Origin: a virus
Virus record (IMG/VR): IMGVR_UViG_3300036861_000330
Location: 39,157 to 103,156 of that record
Direction: 5' to 3' (one strand)
Length of the DNA: 64,000 bases
Shown here: positions 43,585 through 52,548 of the stretch, piece after piece
How positions within the stretch are numbered: position 1 is the stretch's first letter
Layout of the letters: each line of letters starts with the position of its first letter
Notes under the pieces: model-generated
The model's input: the letters and a program-made list of their open reading frames with translations, nothing else
What the model was told of the DNA's origin: nothing
Database searches by the model: none
Position numbers and translations under genes: made by a program

Positions 43585-44203
43585 GCATGTCCTCCTTTCG
43601 GAGTAGATATGTAAGGAACTCTTCCATCAAGTGGATTCGGCTGTCCTCGGCTAACTCCTTTCGCATTGCCTGTACAGCCTCCTCGACAATCGCTTGTCGG
43701 TCTGCTTCTGAAAGCCGTACCGGTTCGAGTGGGCCAATCTCTGCCATCGTGATCGGCAGCAGATCCTTCAGGAACGGACGGTTCGTAAGCGCCGCTCCAA
43801 AGAGCACGTCCTTATACTTCTGCCCCGTCCTTTCATGTGCCCACTCGTCCTTAAACTCAGGTGAGAGGTACTTATACTCTTTCTCGTTAATAGCCCGAAT
43901 AGCTTCATTCGTGAACTCGACATCGATCCACAAGCCGTCGCCCCGAGCTTCCGCGCCTTTGATCCAGCCGGCAGCTTTGTTGCCTTTAGCTGGATCTTGT
44001 TTGTGGTCGTAATCGATATCAGGGTCAATACCTCGGACCCTGTTCTTCACGTTGTCGGCGAACCGGAACAGCCGCTCGGGCGTAAATGGGATCTTTCCCC
44101 AAACGGGGTGGCTATACTCACCAACCGGCATCGCGTGCAGCCACGTACGGCCCTCGGAGAGCTGAAGCCCAGCAAGATCGATGATATAGTTAAAGTTGCC
44201 CAA
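43568..44203 (-). CDS. Mu gpI-like head maturation protease
   Basis: The 211-residue protein has the phage I-like pattern: HAMPVGEYSHPVWGKIPFTPE, IDYDHKQDPAKGNKAAGWI, YKYLSPEF and GAALTNRPFL. It is a serine-type or related protease that cleaves scaffold and capsid. TTG start after AGGAGG. It is the first gene of a sub-block and faces a divergent + strand gene. Confidence 0.8.
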   Translation of the reverse strand: MGNFNYIIDLAGLQLSEGRTWLHAMPVGEYSHPVWGKIPFTPERLFRFADNVKNRVRGIDPDIDYDHKQDPAKGNKAAGWIKGAEARGDGLWIDVEFTNEAIRAINEKEYKYLSPEFKDEWAHERTGQKYKDVLFGAALTNRPFLKDLLPITMAEIGPLEPVRLSEADRQAIVEEAVQAMRKELAEDSRIHLMEEFLTYLLRKEDMHGLHR

Positions 44204-44220
44204 CGGACTCCTCCTATTAC

Positions 44221-44258
44221 TCTCATAGTACGCTGCGTGTCAATATGATATCGTGTGT
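44221..44258. promoter_or_regulatory. Conserved GATATCGTG element between divergent genes
   Basis: TCAT(A)GTACGC...TGTCAATATGATATCGTG is found here and at 60,985-61,016 with the same spacing. TATGATATCGTG (44244-44255) is a near-palindrome. On the - strand TTGACA is visible. The element lies between the protease gene and a + strand gene, so it is likely an operator or promoter. Confidence 0.55.
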
Positions 44259-44302
44259 GATAAACCGCGCCGCTATATCGTCAACGACCCACAGGGGGCA
44301 GG

Positions 44303-44614
44303 ATGGGCGTTCCAACTCCAAAGACTTGGGTGACAGGAGAGTATGTGTCCTTTAGGGATATGTTCTCGACTGCATATCCTCCAACCGTACCAGCAATTGC
44401 CGCTGTCATTACACGAAACTATAAACGGTACTGTCAATGGTGTCGTGAAAATGAGATTTCGGAGTACGACCGGCGGTACCGATTTATTAGGGAGCGAAAA
44501 GATCTCCCCGCCATCAGTAATGTCCAGATCATTATCGACTCGGTGCCATCGTGGTGGGAACCGCGAGATTTTGAGTACGTCGAGTGGCTTCGAGACACAT
44601 GGCCACCGGAATAG
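44303..44614 (+). CDS. Reverse-oriented accessory protein with tail-protein N-terminus
   Basis: The 103-residue protein starts MGVPTPKTWVTGEYVS, the same strip as the tail protein at 25601-26143. The remainder (YKRYCQWCRENEISEYDRRYRFI ... DFEYVEWLRDTW, split) is unrelated and helical. It is the only sizeable + strand gene in the virion block and has its own control element. It looks like a chimera from partial duplication. Confidence 0.65.
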   Translation: MGVPTPKTWVTGEYVSFRDMFSTAYPPTVPAIAAVITRNYKRYCQWCRENEISEYDRRYRFIRERKDLPAISNVQIIIDSVPSWWEPRDFEYVEWLRDTWPPE

Positions 44615-44616
44615 AG

Positions 44617-44964
44617 TTATACGTTTTCAACCAGAAAGTCGCCGTGCATCAACGTCTGCGGGTGGCCACCTGTGGTCGCATTTACTTTATAAAAGTAGAG
44701 TCCTGTTGCTGCCGTCGCCGCGGTCGAAAGCTGCACGGTAAATGAACCGTTCGGCGCGTCGGTAATGATGATCGTACCACTACCTGTCGAGTACGTTGCG
44801 ATTGCTGAGCCGTCCGCAGTGTCTCTTGTTGCCTTCACAGTCATCGTGATCGACGCACCTGCCAAGTTAAACGGTGCCAACGTCGCATTGGCAAGCCGCT
44901 TTTGTGCAGTCACTTCCAGAAGCGGCTCGTTTCCTTCCTGAACCTTCAGCAGAATGTAACTCAC
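44617..44964 (-). CDS. BppU-N-like baseplate or fibre protein
   Basis: The 115-residue beta-rich protein (APFNLAGASITMTVKATRDTADGSA ... GLYFYKVNATTGGH) resembles the N-terminal domain of baseplate upper proteins. GTG start overlaps the fibre gene upstream (GTGA). It would help to attach a head or tail fibre. Confidence 0.6.
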   Translation of the reverse strand: MSYILLKVQEGNEPLLEVTAQKRLANATLAPFNLAGASITMTVKATRDTADGSAIATYSTGSGTIIITDAPNGSFTVQLSTAATAATGLYFYKVNATTGGHPQTLMHGDFLVENV

Positions 44965-46979
44965 ACCGGCTCCAATACAGAGGTAGCAATTGGAGTAATT
45001 TTCGTTTCTGGCACTGTGATGGTGTATCCAGTGAGCACAGTCGTTGTCACTTGAATGATCTTTGGTTCGGCAATTTCTCCAAGCACAACTTGGAGAACTC
45101 CAAACGCTGCCTCTGATGCAATACCTGCCGTGGTGAGCGTAACCCCTTCACCAGCAACCGCAGTGCTACCGAACCGTTCTGTTGTTGAAATCCCATGTGG
45201 GTTGATGCTGACAATAACACTGACGGAAACAGTACCAAATGTTTCTGTCGATTTAGTGCCAACTGGTGCAACCGTAAGCGTGAGTGTTTGTACACCGAAT
45301 GCTTCGTCGCTGCGAACTGAGGCTGGCGAGATTGTTACGGTACCGGGTGTAACGGTGGCAGTACCGAACTTCTCCGTCGAGATGATACCGACAGCTTGAA
45401 GTGCTTGTGCGACTGATGCTGTACCAAGTGTTTCGACTGACTGGACACCAATCGGTGAGACCGTCTGTGCTGCGGCAATTGCTGTGAACGCAGTGCCAAA
45501 TATTTCTGCCGACTGGATCGCGTTAGGTGAGACTGTCGCTGTACCAGGTGTCGTTGTTGCGGTTCCGACGACTTCGACCGTGGTGATCCCGATGGCACTA
45601 ACGCTTTGCGCAATGGAAGCAGAACCAAGAAGCTGTGCCGTTGGAATCCCAGTTGGTGTAACTGTGAGTGTGGTTGTCCCAGTGCCAGCAGTCTCGGATG
45701 ACCGGATACCAACTGTCGAAATAACTTGCGCCGTAAGCGTAGCGCCAAATGCTTCGTTCGTCGTAACTGGTGCAGGTGTGACGAAGAGTGTCGTTTGGAC
45801 AGTACCAAGGACTTCTGTAGTCTGGATACCGCTTGGTGAGACTGTCTGTGGTGCTCCTGCAACTGCGACCGTCGCAGTACCAAGTACCTCAGAAGACGAG
45901 ATACTGTTCGGAGAAAGTGTAACAACGCCAGGCGTAACAGTGACATTGCCACCACGCTCTTCGGTTCGAATACCGACAGCCGAAACTGTAACGCTGACTT
46001 GGGCAGTGCCAACTGTTTCAGACGATACAGTACCACTTGGTGAGAGTGCGACTGTGGCTGTAGTTACCGCTGCGCCAAGAAATTCAGAAGTCTGAATGCT
46101 AGTTGGTGAAACAACCTGCGTAACAGCAACAGCACCGACCAGTTCGCCAGTCATAACTGGAACAGGCGTGACAACGGCTGTGACTTTAGCAACACTGACT
46201 GACTCAGCGGTCGAAATTGCAGTAGGAGAAACCGTCTGTGGTGATCCACCACCTGCCAGCGCAAGCCCAGCCGCCCACGCACCTTGCTGTGTCCCTGCTG
46301 CTGATGCCGTCCACGTCAAACTTTGCCCACCAGCAGGCGTCACGTCAAGGATAGTCGCACAAGCGTTCCGCTGGCCAACCGAACCGGTGTATCCCCACTG
46401 TTCTGTTGAACTAGCAGGGCCGCTGGTGTAGGTGACAGTGGACCCGGAGTCCATCCCAGCAAACGACACGATCAAGTCATGATTCGTGACCGTTGTCAGT
46501 GTGGCAGTAATTGCCGCAGTGTTGCCAGTCCATGTCTGTGTCGCGTCAAGCGTTGCCGATGCGTCTTTAATCGCAATGATAGAGCCAGACCCAGTAACAG
46601 CCTGCGCTGCCGTCCATGTGTAGGTCGATGGCTCGGTACCATCAGCGGTGCGCTGGAACACATGCATTGAGTAATTGACCGTTGTCCCAGCGGAGTCGTT
46701 GTAGATTTTCGTCCACCCGGCTGGGACACCGGAATCGCCAGCGCCAAACTCCTGGCCAGCAACAAACGAGGCGTGGGCATTGAACGTGATCGAGGCAAGG
46801 AGCACGTCACCAGACTGCCGACCAGCCGGGACATTCAGGACGTAGCTGGTCCCTGCCGTTGTAACAGTCGTGAGCGCCCCAGTACCTCGGACACTGGGGG
46901 TCGTCGGTGGTGGTGGCGTGCCAGGTGGCGCTTTACTGATGAACGCGCCATACCGACGCCAACGACCAAGCTGTGGCAT
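44961..46979 (-). CDS. Fibre protein with about twenty short repeats
   Basis: The 672-residue protein has an N-terminal lectin-like domain with W residues (VPAGWTKIYNDSAGTT) and, from ~245 to ~640, about 20 repeats of the form V-S-P-x-G-I-x-T-x-E-x-x-G-T-A of 18-24 residues. Such repeats form an extended beta-solenoid or trimeric shaft. It is probably a head or tail fibre. Confidence 0.7.
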   Translation of the reverse strand: MPQLGRWRRYGAFISKAPPGTPPPPTTPSVRGTGALTTVTTAGTSYVLNVPAGRQSGDVLLASITFNAHASFVAGQEFGAGDSGVPAGWTKIYNDSAGTTVNYSMHVFQRTADGTEPSTYTWTAAQAVTGSGSIIAIKDASATLDATQTWTGNTAAITATLTTVTNHDLIVSFAGMDSGSTVTYTSGPASSTEQWGYTGSVGQRNACATILDVTPAGGQSLTWTASAAGTQQGAWAAGLALAGGGSPQTVSPTAISTAESVSVAKVTAVVTPVPVMTGELVGAVAVTQVVSPTSIQTSEFLGAAVTTATVALSPSGTVSSETVGTAQVSVTVSAVGIRTEERGGNVTVTPGVVTLSPNSISSSEVLGTATVAVAGAPQTVSPSGIQTTEVLGTVQTTLFVTPAPVTTNEAFGATLTAQVISTVGIRSSETAGTGTTTLTVTPTGIPTAQLLGSASIAQSVSAIGITTVEVVGTATTTPGTATVSPNAIQSAEIFGTAFTAIAAAQTVSPIGVQSVETLGTASVAQALQAVGIISTEKFGTATVTPGTVTISPASVRSDEAFGVQTLTLTVAPVGTKSTETFGTVSVSVIVSINPHGISTTERFGSTAVAGEGVTLTTAGIASEAAFGVLQVVLGEIAEPKIIQVTTTVLTGYTITVPETKITPIATSVLEPV

Positions 46980-46986
46980 TTAGTGG

Positions 46987-47304
46987 TTACGCTTCCTCAA
47001 GTTCGACATCTGCACCCTGGCTGCAAAAATGGCACCAAAGCTGCGTTGCAACCCGTGTCCGTTCTTCATGGACAACAGAGCCAGCAGCACGACGAAACTC
47101 AGCAACGGTGAACTGGCCATCCACATCTTCGTGGAGTTCTTCCTCCACCGGGAAAGACCAAGGCAGTCGTTGCAGACTGACAAACTGTGTTTTGAGACAG
47201 GTTGGGCACTGATAGGACAGTGCAATATCAGCACCGGTATCGGCCGCAACCGGCTTCCAGTCGTTCGCACCATGCGTCTTGATGACCACGTCCACTCCAA
47301 TCAT
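46987..47304 (-). CDS. Zinc-ribbon-like small protein
   Basis: The 105-residue protein has CPTC and CHFC knuckles about 45 residues apart, a zinc-binding pattern, and acidic stretches. It lies among the fibre genes. Function unknown. Confidence 0.55.
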   Translation of the reverse strand: MIGVDVVIKTHGANDWKPVAADTGADIALSYQCPTCLKTQFVSLQRLPWSFPVEEELHEDVDGQFTVAEFRRAAGSVVHEERTRVATQLWCHFCSQGADVELEEA

Positions 47305-47801
47305 TCAGCCCACACGATATAGCAGTATGCCAGCACTGCTGCGGTCGCCGTCACACGGACGCGAAGAATTCTTGAGGGCGCAAGCTGAAACTCGTCCGCG
47401 AGCGGCCACTGCTTCACGTACTGGTTCGTTGGCGCAATAAGCTGAATATCGCCGTACCGAGTTACGGTCGTAGCATTTTCAGCAGACGCAGTGAAACCCG
47501 TTGCTGCCGTACCAAGTGTCATAAGACTCGCTGGCAAGCCCGGGTCCGAGTACGGCTGCACACCAGATGCCGCGTGGGCAGTAACAGTTGCTCCAACAGC
47601 ACCAGTATCAACGAGTTCGCAACGAATTGGCGTTGCCGCAGCGCTACCGTCAAACGAGATACCCCACTCGATGACACGAAGCCCGCGTGTCGCTGGTGTT
47701 GCGACTTGGAGCAGCGTTTTGATCGCTGCTCCGGTCGTGATCGGGACAAGTGCTGCCGTTGTCGGCATCGCCCCGTTGAACGTAATATAGGTGTTCCGCA
47801 T
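47301..47801 (-). CDS. Virion-associated beta protein
   Basis: The 166-residue protein (ATG start) has RGLRVIEWGISFDGSAAATPIRCELVD and a strand-rich C-terminus, a pattern of small capsid-associated proteins of actinophages. It may be a spike or head-decoration part. Confidence 0.55.
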   Translation of the reverse strand: MRNTYITFNGAMPTTAALVPITTGAAIKTLLQVATPATRGLRVIEWGISFDGSAAATPIRCELVDTGAVGATVTAHAASGVQPYSDPGLPASLMTLGTAATGFTASAENATTVTRYGDIQLIAPTNQYVKQWPLADEFQLAPSRILRVRVTATAAVLAYCYIVWAE

Positions 47802-47810
47802 TGATCCTCC

Positions 47811-48527
47811 TTACCAACGGGTTGAGCGCCGACGTGCTTCACGGGCCACAACGAATGGTGCCGCAGCACGAAACACAACAACTGGTTCAAGCACCGCAGC
47901 TACCAGAACTGACCAGACTAGTGGTACGCCGTTGAAGTCGTGGGTCAGGTTGCCGGTCGAGCCAGCCGTTGCCCTGGTGGCATCGAAGAACCAGCCGCCG
48001 CAGTCAGCGCCAGTTAAAATCGTGGTGTAACTCCGCTTGGTAAACGATGCGGGATCGGTCGCGGTCAGTGATGTGAAGTCGGTTGCCAGGTTGTCGCCAC
48101 TCATGCCGATGCTGGCCACAAACTGGTTTGCTGCGGTCGTTGTCACCCCAGTTGCGATACCTGGGTCAGCCGTTCCAGTGTTTGCAACTTGTGTAGCAAA
48201 CGGATTGCCACTGGTGGTTGCGCCTCGGATACCATGAACCTGCGCATATTTGTCAGCACTGGTTGCGCCCCAGTCGCACAGTGGGTCTGTCATCGCTCCC
48301 GATGTGGCCCGTACCCAAAACCAGTATGTACGCCAAGCGGTGCCCTGGTCACTTGGCCCAGCGAGCAGTGTCCAGCCAGACGGCGTCAGGCAGGTGTCGG
48401 CATTCGTTCGCTTGGCAGTCTGGCAAATCAGGATATCATTGGTCTGGTGTGCTGGGTTCACCGGCGTCACATCGGCGGTCGTCAACGCCCCAAGGAGAGT
48501 TCCTGACGCAACCCAAGTGACTGCCAC
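47811..48527 (-). CDS. Virion or fibre protein
   Basis: The 238-residue beta-rich protein (GTG start) contains LTPSGWTLLAGPSDQGTAWRTYWFW, like the start of the fibre protein at 44961-46979 (VPAGWTKIYNDSAGTTVNY). It would belong to the same surface-binding group. C-terminal end is basic (REARRRSTRW). Confidence 0.6.
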   Translation of the reverse strand: MAVTWVASGTLLGALTTADVTPVNPAHQTNDILICQTAKRTNADTCLTPSGWTLLAGPSDQGTAWRTYWFWVRATSGAMTDPLCDWGATSADKYAQVHGIRGATTSGNPFATQVANTGTADPGIATGVTTTAANQFVASIGMSGDNLATDFTSLTATDPASFTKRSYTTILTGADCGGWFFDATRATAGSTGNLTHDFNGVPLVWSVLVAAVLEPVVVFRAAAPFVVAREARRRSTRW

Positions 48528-48530
48528 TCG

Positions 48531-49400
48531 TCACCCCACCACAAACTGGCCAGCCATCCACGCTGGTATACCACCAACCACCAGAGGGAACGGCGCAGCA
48601 ATGACGATCGACTCCCGACGTGGGCTGATCCACCCAAACGGGTCAGACGCTAACGCGATAATCTCGGTGTCAGTCAGCTTTCTGTTCCAGACCATCGCCT
48701 GAGAATAGTCACCGCCAACATTCAGGGTGCCCTGCTCGTCAGTCGCCAGGCGAATACCCTGCCCAGCCGTATAGCTGATAGTTCCAGTCACCGTCCCAGC
48801 CGATGTGGTCTGTGCCCACTCTGGTTTTCCACCATCGCTTAGTGCGTCCAGGGTCACAAGCTCACCAGAACGCCAGCGAGCAAAATAGTTCACGTATCTC
48901 GTTGTCGGCGGCACAGTGGTGCCATAGCTGGTCCGCTTGAATACCCCCGAAACCGCAAACGCCGCGTGGATACCCTGGGCTGGGGACTGGGTCTGAATGA
49001 TGAACGTGTCCCACGGGTCGGTGTCGGCGTACTTCTGCGTGAACATTCCACCATTGTTGTCATATGTTCCAGAAAACCGGTGGCGGACGTAGACGGTGAC
49101 CGCGTCCGTCGGCCGGTCGTGGGTGGGCTGGTCAACCCACTGCACCGTGGTATTTGATGCAGGCGTACACACCAGCGCCGTGTTGTGCTGAGCATCGTGC
49201 GTCCACCCAACCGCAACCGTGGATGCTGGCCGAAGGTTTGCAGCAAGTTCCCGCAACCCTTCATCCGTAGCGCTCAGCAGCGGCAGACCAAAGCATAAGC
49301 TGTCCCATACCCACGGCAGGCGAGTTGCAGGACCACGAACCAGCTTGCCAAACCGTGGCTTGGCAAAGTACGCCTGGGTTCGGTCGGTAATCGCCAGCAC
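48531..49400 (-). CDS. LamG/concanavalin-like virion protein
   Basis: The 289-residue protein has a beta-sandwich pattern with VTVYVRHRFSGTYDNNGGMFTQK, ARWRSGELVTLDALSDGG and YSQAMVWNRKLTDTEI, as in LamG-like sugar-binding domains. GTG start. Probably a surface fibre component that binds glycan. Confidence 0.7.
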   Translation of the reverse strand: MLAITDRTQAYFAKPRFGKLVRGPATRLPWVWDSLCFGLPLLSATDEGLRELAANLRPASTVAVGWTHDAQHNTALVCTPASNTTVQWVDQPTHDRPTDAVTVYVRHRFSGTYDNNGGMFTQKYADTDPWDTFIIQTQSPAQGIHAAFAVSGVFKRTSYGTTVPPTTRYVNYFARWRSGELVTLDALSDGGKPEWAQTTSAGTVTGTISYTAGQGIRLATDEQGTLNVGGDYSQAMVWNRKLTDTEIIALASDPFGWISPRRESIVIAAPFPLVVGGIPAWMAGQFVVG

Positions 49401-49403
49401 TGG

Positions 49404-49844
49404 TTACACGCTCTGCAACTGGTAGGGGTTCCTGTTCAACGTGCTGCCTGTTGCAGGAAATGCCTGGTTAGTAGTGTTCTGTAGCAAGTATTTGAACAAC
49501 CCTGATGGGAGTGCAATCCCACGAAGATGCATTCGCTGGGCAGTCGCAACTGCTCGAACGGTAAACCCACCAACGTAAAGACTTGACTGCGGCAGGACCG
49601 TAGTCGAGCCATCAGCATAATTTGTCCCGTCAATCGACGTGACCAAGTACACTTCGATCACAGTACCGACTGTCGGTGCAGACGCGAACGTGACGTTCAG
49701 CTCAAGGTCATCGAACAAGTCCAGGGTGGTGCTGTTGTCAATCGCTGCTGAAATCGCTTTTCCACTTGTGCCGGCAAGCGCGTTCAGCTCGGTTGTCATC
49801 GCCGCAACAACACCACGATACGGCCCTAACTGAATTGTTGCCAC
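49404..49844 (-). CDS. Virion-associated beta protein
   Basis: The 146-residue protein (GTG start) has TTLDLFDDLELNVTFASAP and VYLVTSIDGTNYADGS, a pattern seen in capsid-surface proteins of actinophages. No specific function can be named. Confidence 0.55.
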   Translation of the reverse strand: MATIQLGPYRGVVAAMTTELNALAGTSGKAISAAIDNSTTLDLFDDLELNVTFASAPTVGTVIEVYLVTSIDGTNYADGSTTVLPQSSLYVGGFTVRAVATAQRMHLRGIALPSGLFKYLLQNTTNQAFPATGSTLNRNPYQLQSV

Positions 49845-49847
49845 GAA

Positions 49848-50306
49848 TTACCTTCCTAATGCCTGGCAGACCGTTTGCGCACTAACCGTAAATCCGTCGC
49901 CCCACAAAGCTTCTGCACGCGAGGCAAGCTTTTGCGCTGCTGCAAGCATATTGGTTCGCGATGTCCCTGCGGGAAAGATCAGGCCAAGCTGCGTACGAAC
50001 GTTCGTGTCACCAGTCTTCACCTGTCCAGGGCCAAACAGCAAGTTCAAGTAGTCCCTGTTGGACTGCGCAAGTGCGGCGTACTCGGTCAGGACAATGCCA
50101 GCAACCATATCCTCTGCAAGAACGGTACGCCGAAAGATCGACTCCTGACCACCAGTCACACCAACTGGCTCAGGGTTCTGATTCAGCAGGTTGGCCAAGG
50201 AACTACAGCTCGCAAACACAGCCGCATAGCCCATTGCAATCGGGTCAGTGTTCAACTCACTTGTCAGCGCCGCAAGCGTGTAGGTTCCAGGTGTCACAAC
50301 TGGCAT
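49848..50306 (-). CDS. Hypothetical virion-region protein
   Basis: The 152-residue, mainly helical protein starts at ATG. RDYLNLLFGPGQVKTGDTNVR and GTSRTNMLAAAQKLASRAEALWG suggest a well-folded helical domain. Family unknown. Confidence 0.55.
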   Translation of the reverse strand: MPVVTPGTYTLAALTSELNTDPIAMGYAAVFASCSSLANLLNQNPEPVGVTGGQESIFRRTVLAEDMVAGIVLTEYAALAQSNRDYLNLLFGPGQVKTGDTNVRTQLGLIFPAGTSRTNMLAAAQKLASRAEALWGDGFTVSAQTVCQALGR

Positions 50307-50311
50307 ACGTA

Positions 50312-50416
50312 TTACTTCTCCTCTCCCTCACAACAGTGCTGTTTTTGCTTACAATGCGGGCACAACCACCGCGTGGCGATGGGATCGAACTGCCTTCCAC
50401 AGTTTGGGCATTCCAT
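50312..50416 (-). CDS. 34-residue zinc ribbon
   Basis: The frame encodes two CxxC knuckles, CPNC and CPHC, in a classical mini zinc ribbon with a short CC tail. ATG overlaps the upstream stop (TAATG), so it is coupled to the preceding gene. Confidence 0.6.
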   Translation of the reverse strand: MECPNCGRQFDPIATRWLCPHCKQKQHCCEGEEK

Positions 50417-50721
50417 TATAGGAAAACCATCAAGACATCCAAAACCGCGTCACCGAAATTTATATCGGCAGATGCAAACATCCGGTCAGGGTTCCCTAAA
50501 GAGACCCTAAACTCCTTGCCCGCGGCCAGACGAAGACCATTGGTCGTACTAATACTACTTTCACCAGCTAGTCGAGCAGGATTAGCACCGTTGTTTTGAA
50601 CAACCAACAAGTGGGACGGAGTGAACGGCTTATCTACCGATACCGTTGGGCCAACGACCTCTTGGTAAAGGTCCTTGACCGTACCGGCAGGAACGACAAC
50701 GTTCCTAACAAAGATTGGCAA
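50416..50721 (-). CDS. Small virion-associated protein
   Basis: The 101-residue beta-rich protein (TTG start) has VDKPFTPSHLLVVQNNGANPARLAG and a GKEFRVSLG end, resembling small capsid or spike proteins. Role not assigned. Confidence 0.5.
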   Translation of the reverse strand: MPIFVRNVVVPAGTVKDLYQEVVGPTVSVDKPFTPSHLLVVQNNGANPARLAGESSISTTNGLRLAAGKEFRVSLGNPDRMFASADINFGDAVLDVLMVFL

Positions 50722-50732
50722 GTTCCCTCTTT

Positions 50733-51614
50733 CTAAAGCTTAAAAATATTCGGCACTGGCGTTTCCTGCCACGCTACCGTGATGTTACCGCCATTTGGCG
50801 TAACTGGGAGCCCAGAGGCAGCAAGCGAAATTAATCCATGATTGCCAGCAGCAATTGCCCCAGGGAGCGCGGTACAGGTAACAAATCTGTTCCCAGAAGT
50901 ACCAGTAACAGTTGTTGCGCTTACGCCATTCGAGAACGCAACTGTTTGGCTTGAGACGTTTGCCGGAAGTGGCTTGTCGAGCCAAATGGTCGTAGCAGAG
51001 GAAGCAGCGTCAGCGGCAACGATCCCCAAGAATTTTCCAGTAACTAACGCTGCCATTCTCGCCGTTGCCGGAGTTCCTGTATCCTGGAAAATCGCCACAG
51101 CCTCGACAGTGTTGCCAGTCACGGCGGTAAAGAGTACGTCAGCAGCGTCAGCGACACCAGCCGTCACCGTCTTCGAAGCAAGGTTTCCCGATAGGCCATT
51201 GGTGACTTGACATCCATCGAAGGCATCCCAAAATCGCGTACCAACAGTTCCACGGCCAAGGTTAACCGCGTACCCACCAGAACCTGCGCTACCAGCACCA
51301 ACAGAGTTCGTCGTGCCATCCGTGTAGCGAAGCAGTGAGAACACTGAGCCAGACGCCGCTGCGATGACCCATAACCCGTTCGCCGGAAGATTGTTAATGT
51401 GCTCCGCGATATAGACAATGTCACCGTTTGTATAGCCGTGCGCCACGGCGGTCGTCACGACGATCGGCGTTGCGACAGTTGAAGAGGTAATTTGTCGAAC
51501 ACCAACCTCCGCAGTGTTGAGATCCAGCAGCGCAGCCTTGAAGTTCTGAAGGTCCCAATCAAGGTCCCCGCTCAAAAACCCCTCTCGGCCAAACTCGAAC
51601 AGTGCATTAACCAC
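50733..51614 (-). CDS. Virion protein, fibre-like
   Basis: The 293-residue protein begins NALFEFGREGFLSGDLDWD, a strip widely found in small phage structural proteins (FLxGDIDWxxD). It is beta-rich throughout. GTG start. It is probably a head fibre or capsid-surface protein. Confidence 0.65.
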   Translation of the reverse strand: MVNALFEFGREGFLSGDLDWDLQNFKAALLDLNTAEVGVRQITSSTVATPIVVTTAVAHGYTNGDIVYIAEHINNLPANGLWVIAAASGSVFSLLRYTDGTTNSVGAGSAGSGGYAVNLGRGTVGTRFWDAFDGCQVTNGLSGNLASKTVTAGVADAADVLFTAVTGNTVEAVAIFQDTGTPATARMAALVTGKFLGIVAADAASSATTIWLDKPLPANVSSQTVAFSNGVSATTVTGTSGNRFVTCTALPGAIAAGNHGLISLAASGLPVTPNGGNITVAWQETPVPNIFKL

Positions 51615-51633
51615 GTTCCCCCTCCTCCCATCC

Positions 51634-52380
51634 TTATGGCGTCGGTGTCTTCAGCGCTGTTACATCAGCCTGAAGCTTTCTAACCGCATCCAAAATTGCC
51701 TCAAGGTTCACCGAGTGCGTGTCGCTGCCGCCGACCTCCCCTTGCACGTCTCCATAAGTCTGCACCCTGTAGTCGTTCACCTTGGCAACTTCCTCGGCAA
51801 CAATGCGCCGAAACGTTGCTTCGTCCATATCAACCTCCATGTGCAGGAATGCTGGGACAACGGTGGTAGTCCACTGCGCCACCCGAATGGGCTTGCCTGG
51901 ACAGGTCTTCCCGACTGCTGGCGTCCAGTTGCTTGGCGAGCCAAACAGTGAGTGGTACCCAATCCCACTCGCCTGTGTCCCACTGTCAGCCACTGCAACT
52001 CGACGCGGAATCGTCGGGTGAACCGTGGCGAGCTTGTCATGAAGCCAGACAAGACTGTTGAGCTGCATACCCGTCCACGGGTCATTATTTGGGTCGCCGT
52101 TGTCTTCAGTCTCAACCGAGATCGCATAGCTGTTTGCATTAAAATTTGCATCAGCCTCTCGGTCGGTGTCCATGAACTGCCAGATGACACCAGGCTTGGT
52201 AATCGAGAAGTGTGACTCAATGCCAGTCGAGTCACGGAAGTAGTAGTACGTCCCGAGGCTTGACCCGACTTGACTATGGTCAATAATCGTGCGCGGCGTC
52301 GTCTTCGGCTGGCTGTTCCACTCTGGCAGCAGCATCAGTTTGCCGCCGTGCGGCGACCCATCAAAGCTGAGTAAGGCCAC
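51634..52380 (-). CDS. Endolysin, N-acetylmuramoyl-L-alanine amidase
   Basis: The 248-residue protein has an amidase_2 domain: TIIDHSQVGSSLGTYYYF, ESHFSI, VIWQFMDTDREADANF, YAISVETEDNG, and later a GYHSLFGS strip with a second His. The N-terminal His in IDHSQ and the later His would bind zinc. The C-terminal ~60 residues are helical, perhaps a cell-wall or oligomerisation part. It overlaps the upstream small gene by one base. Confidence 0.8.
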   Translation of the reverse strand: MALLSFDGSPHGGKLMLLPEWNSQPKTTPRTIIDHSQVGSSLGTYYYFRDSTGIESHFSITKPGVIWQFMDTDREADANFNANSYAISVETEDNGDPNNDPWTGMQLNSLVWLHDKLATVHPTIPRRVAVADSGTQASGIGYHSLFGSPSNWTPAVGKTCPGKPIRVAQWTTTVVPAFLHMEVDMDEATFRRIVAEEVAKVNDYRVQTYGDVQGEVGGSDTHSVNLEAILDAVRKLQADVTALKTPTP

Positions 52381-52538
52381 TAGACACGCTCCACGTCGCC
52401 GGGGTCCTCACCCTGTGGGTCGTCATCGCCGTAGTACTCAACCAACTGTTCTTTGTAGTGGCGTGGAACCGCTGCTGCACAGTCATACGATTTGCCATCC
52501 AACGCACGAGCCGACAGTGGGTACTTGTCTTTTGCCAT
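52380..52538 (-). CDS. 52-residue protein in the lysis module
   Basis: ATG start with GAGGAGC upstream; the frame ends TAG overlapping the amidase start. It contains LDGKSYDCAAAVPRHYKEQLVEYYG and an acidic tail; hydrophilic with no membrane segment. Coupling to the amidase supports expression. Unknown role. Confidence 0.6.
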   Translation of the reverse strand: MAKDKYPLSARALDGKSYDCAAAVPRHYKEQLVEYYGDDDPQGEDPGDVERV

Positions 52539-52548
52539 CGTTGCTCCT

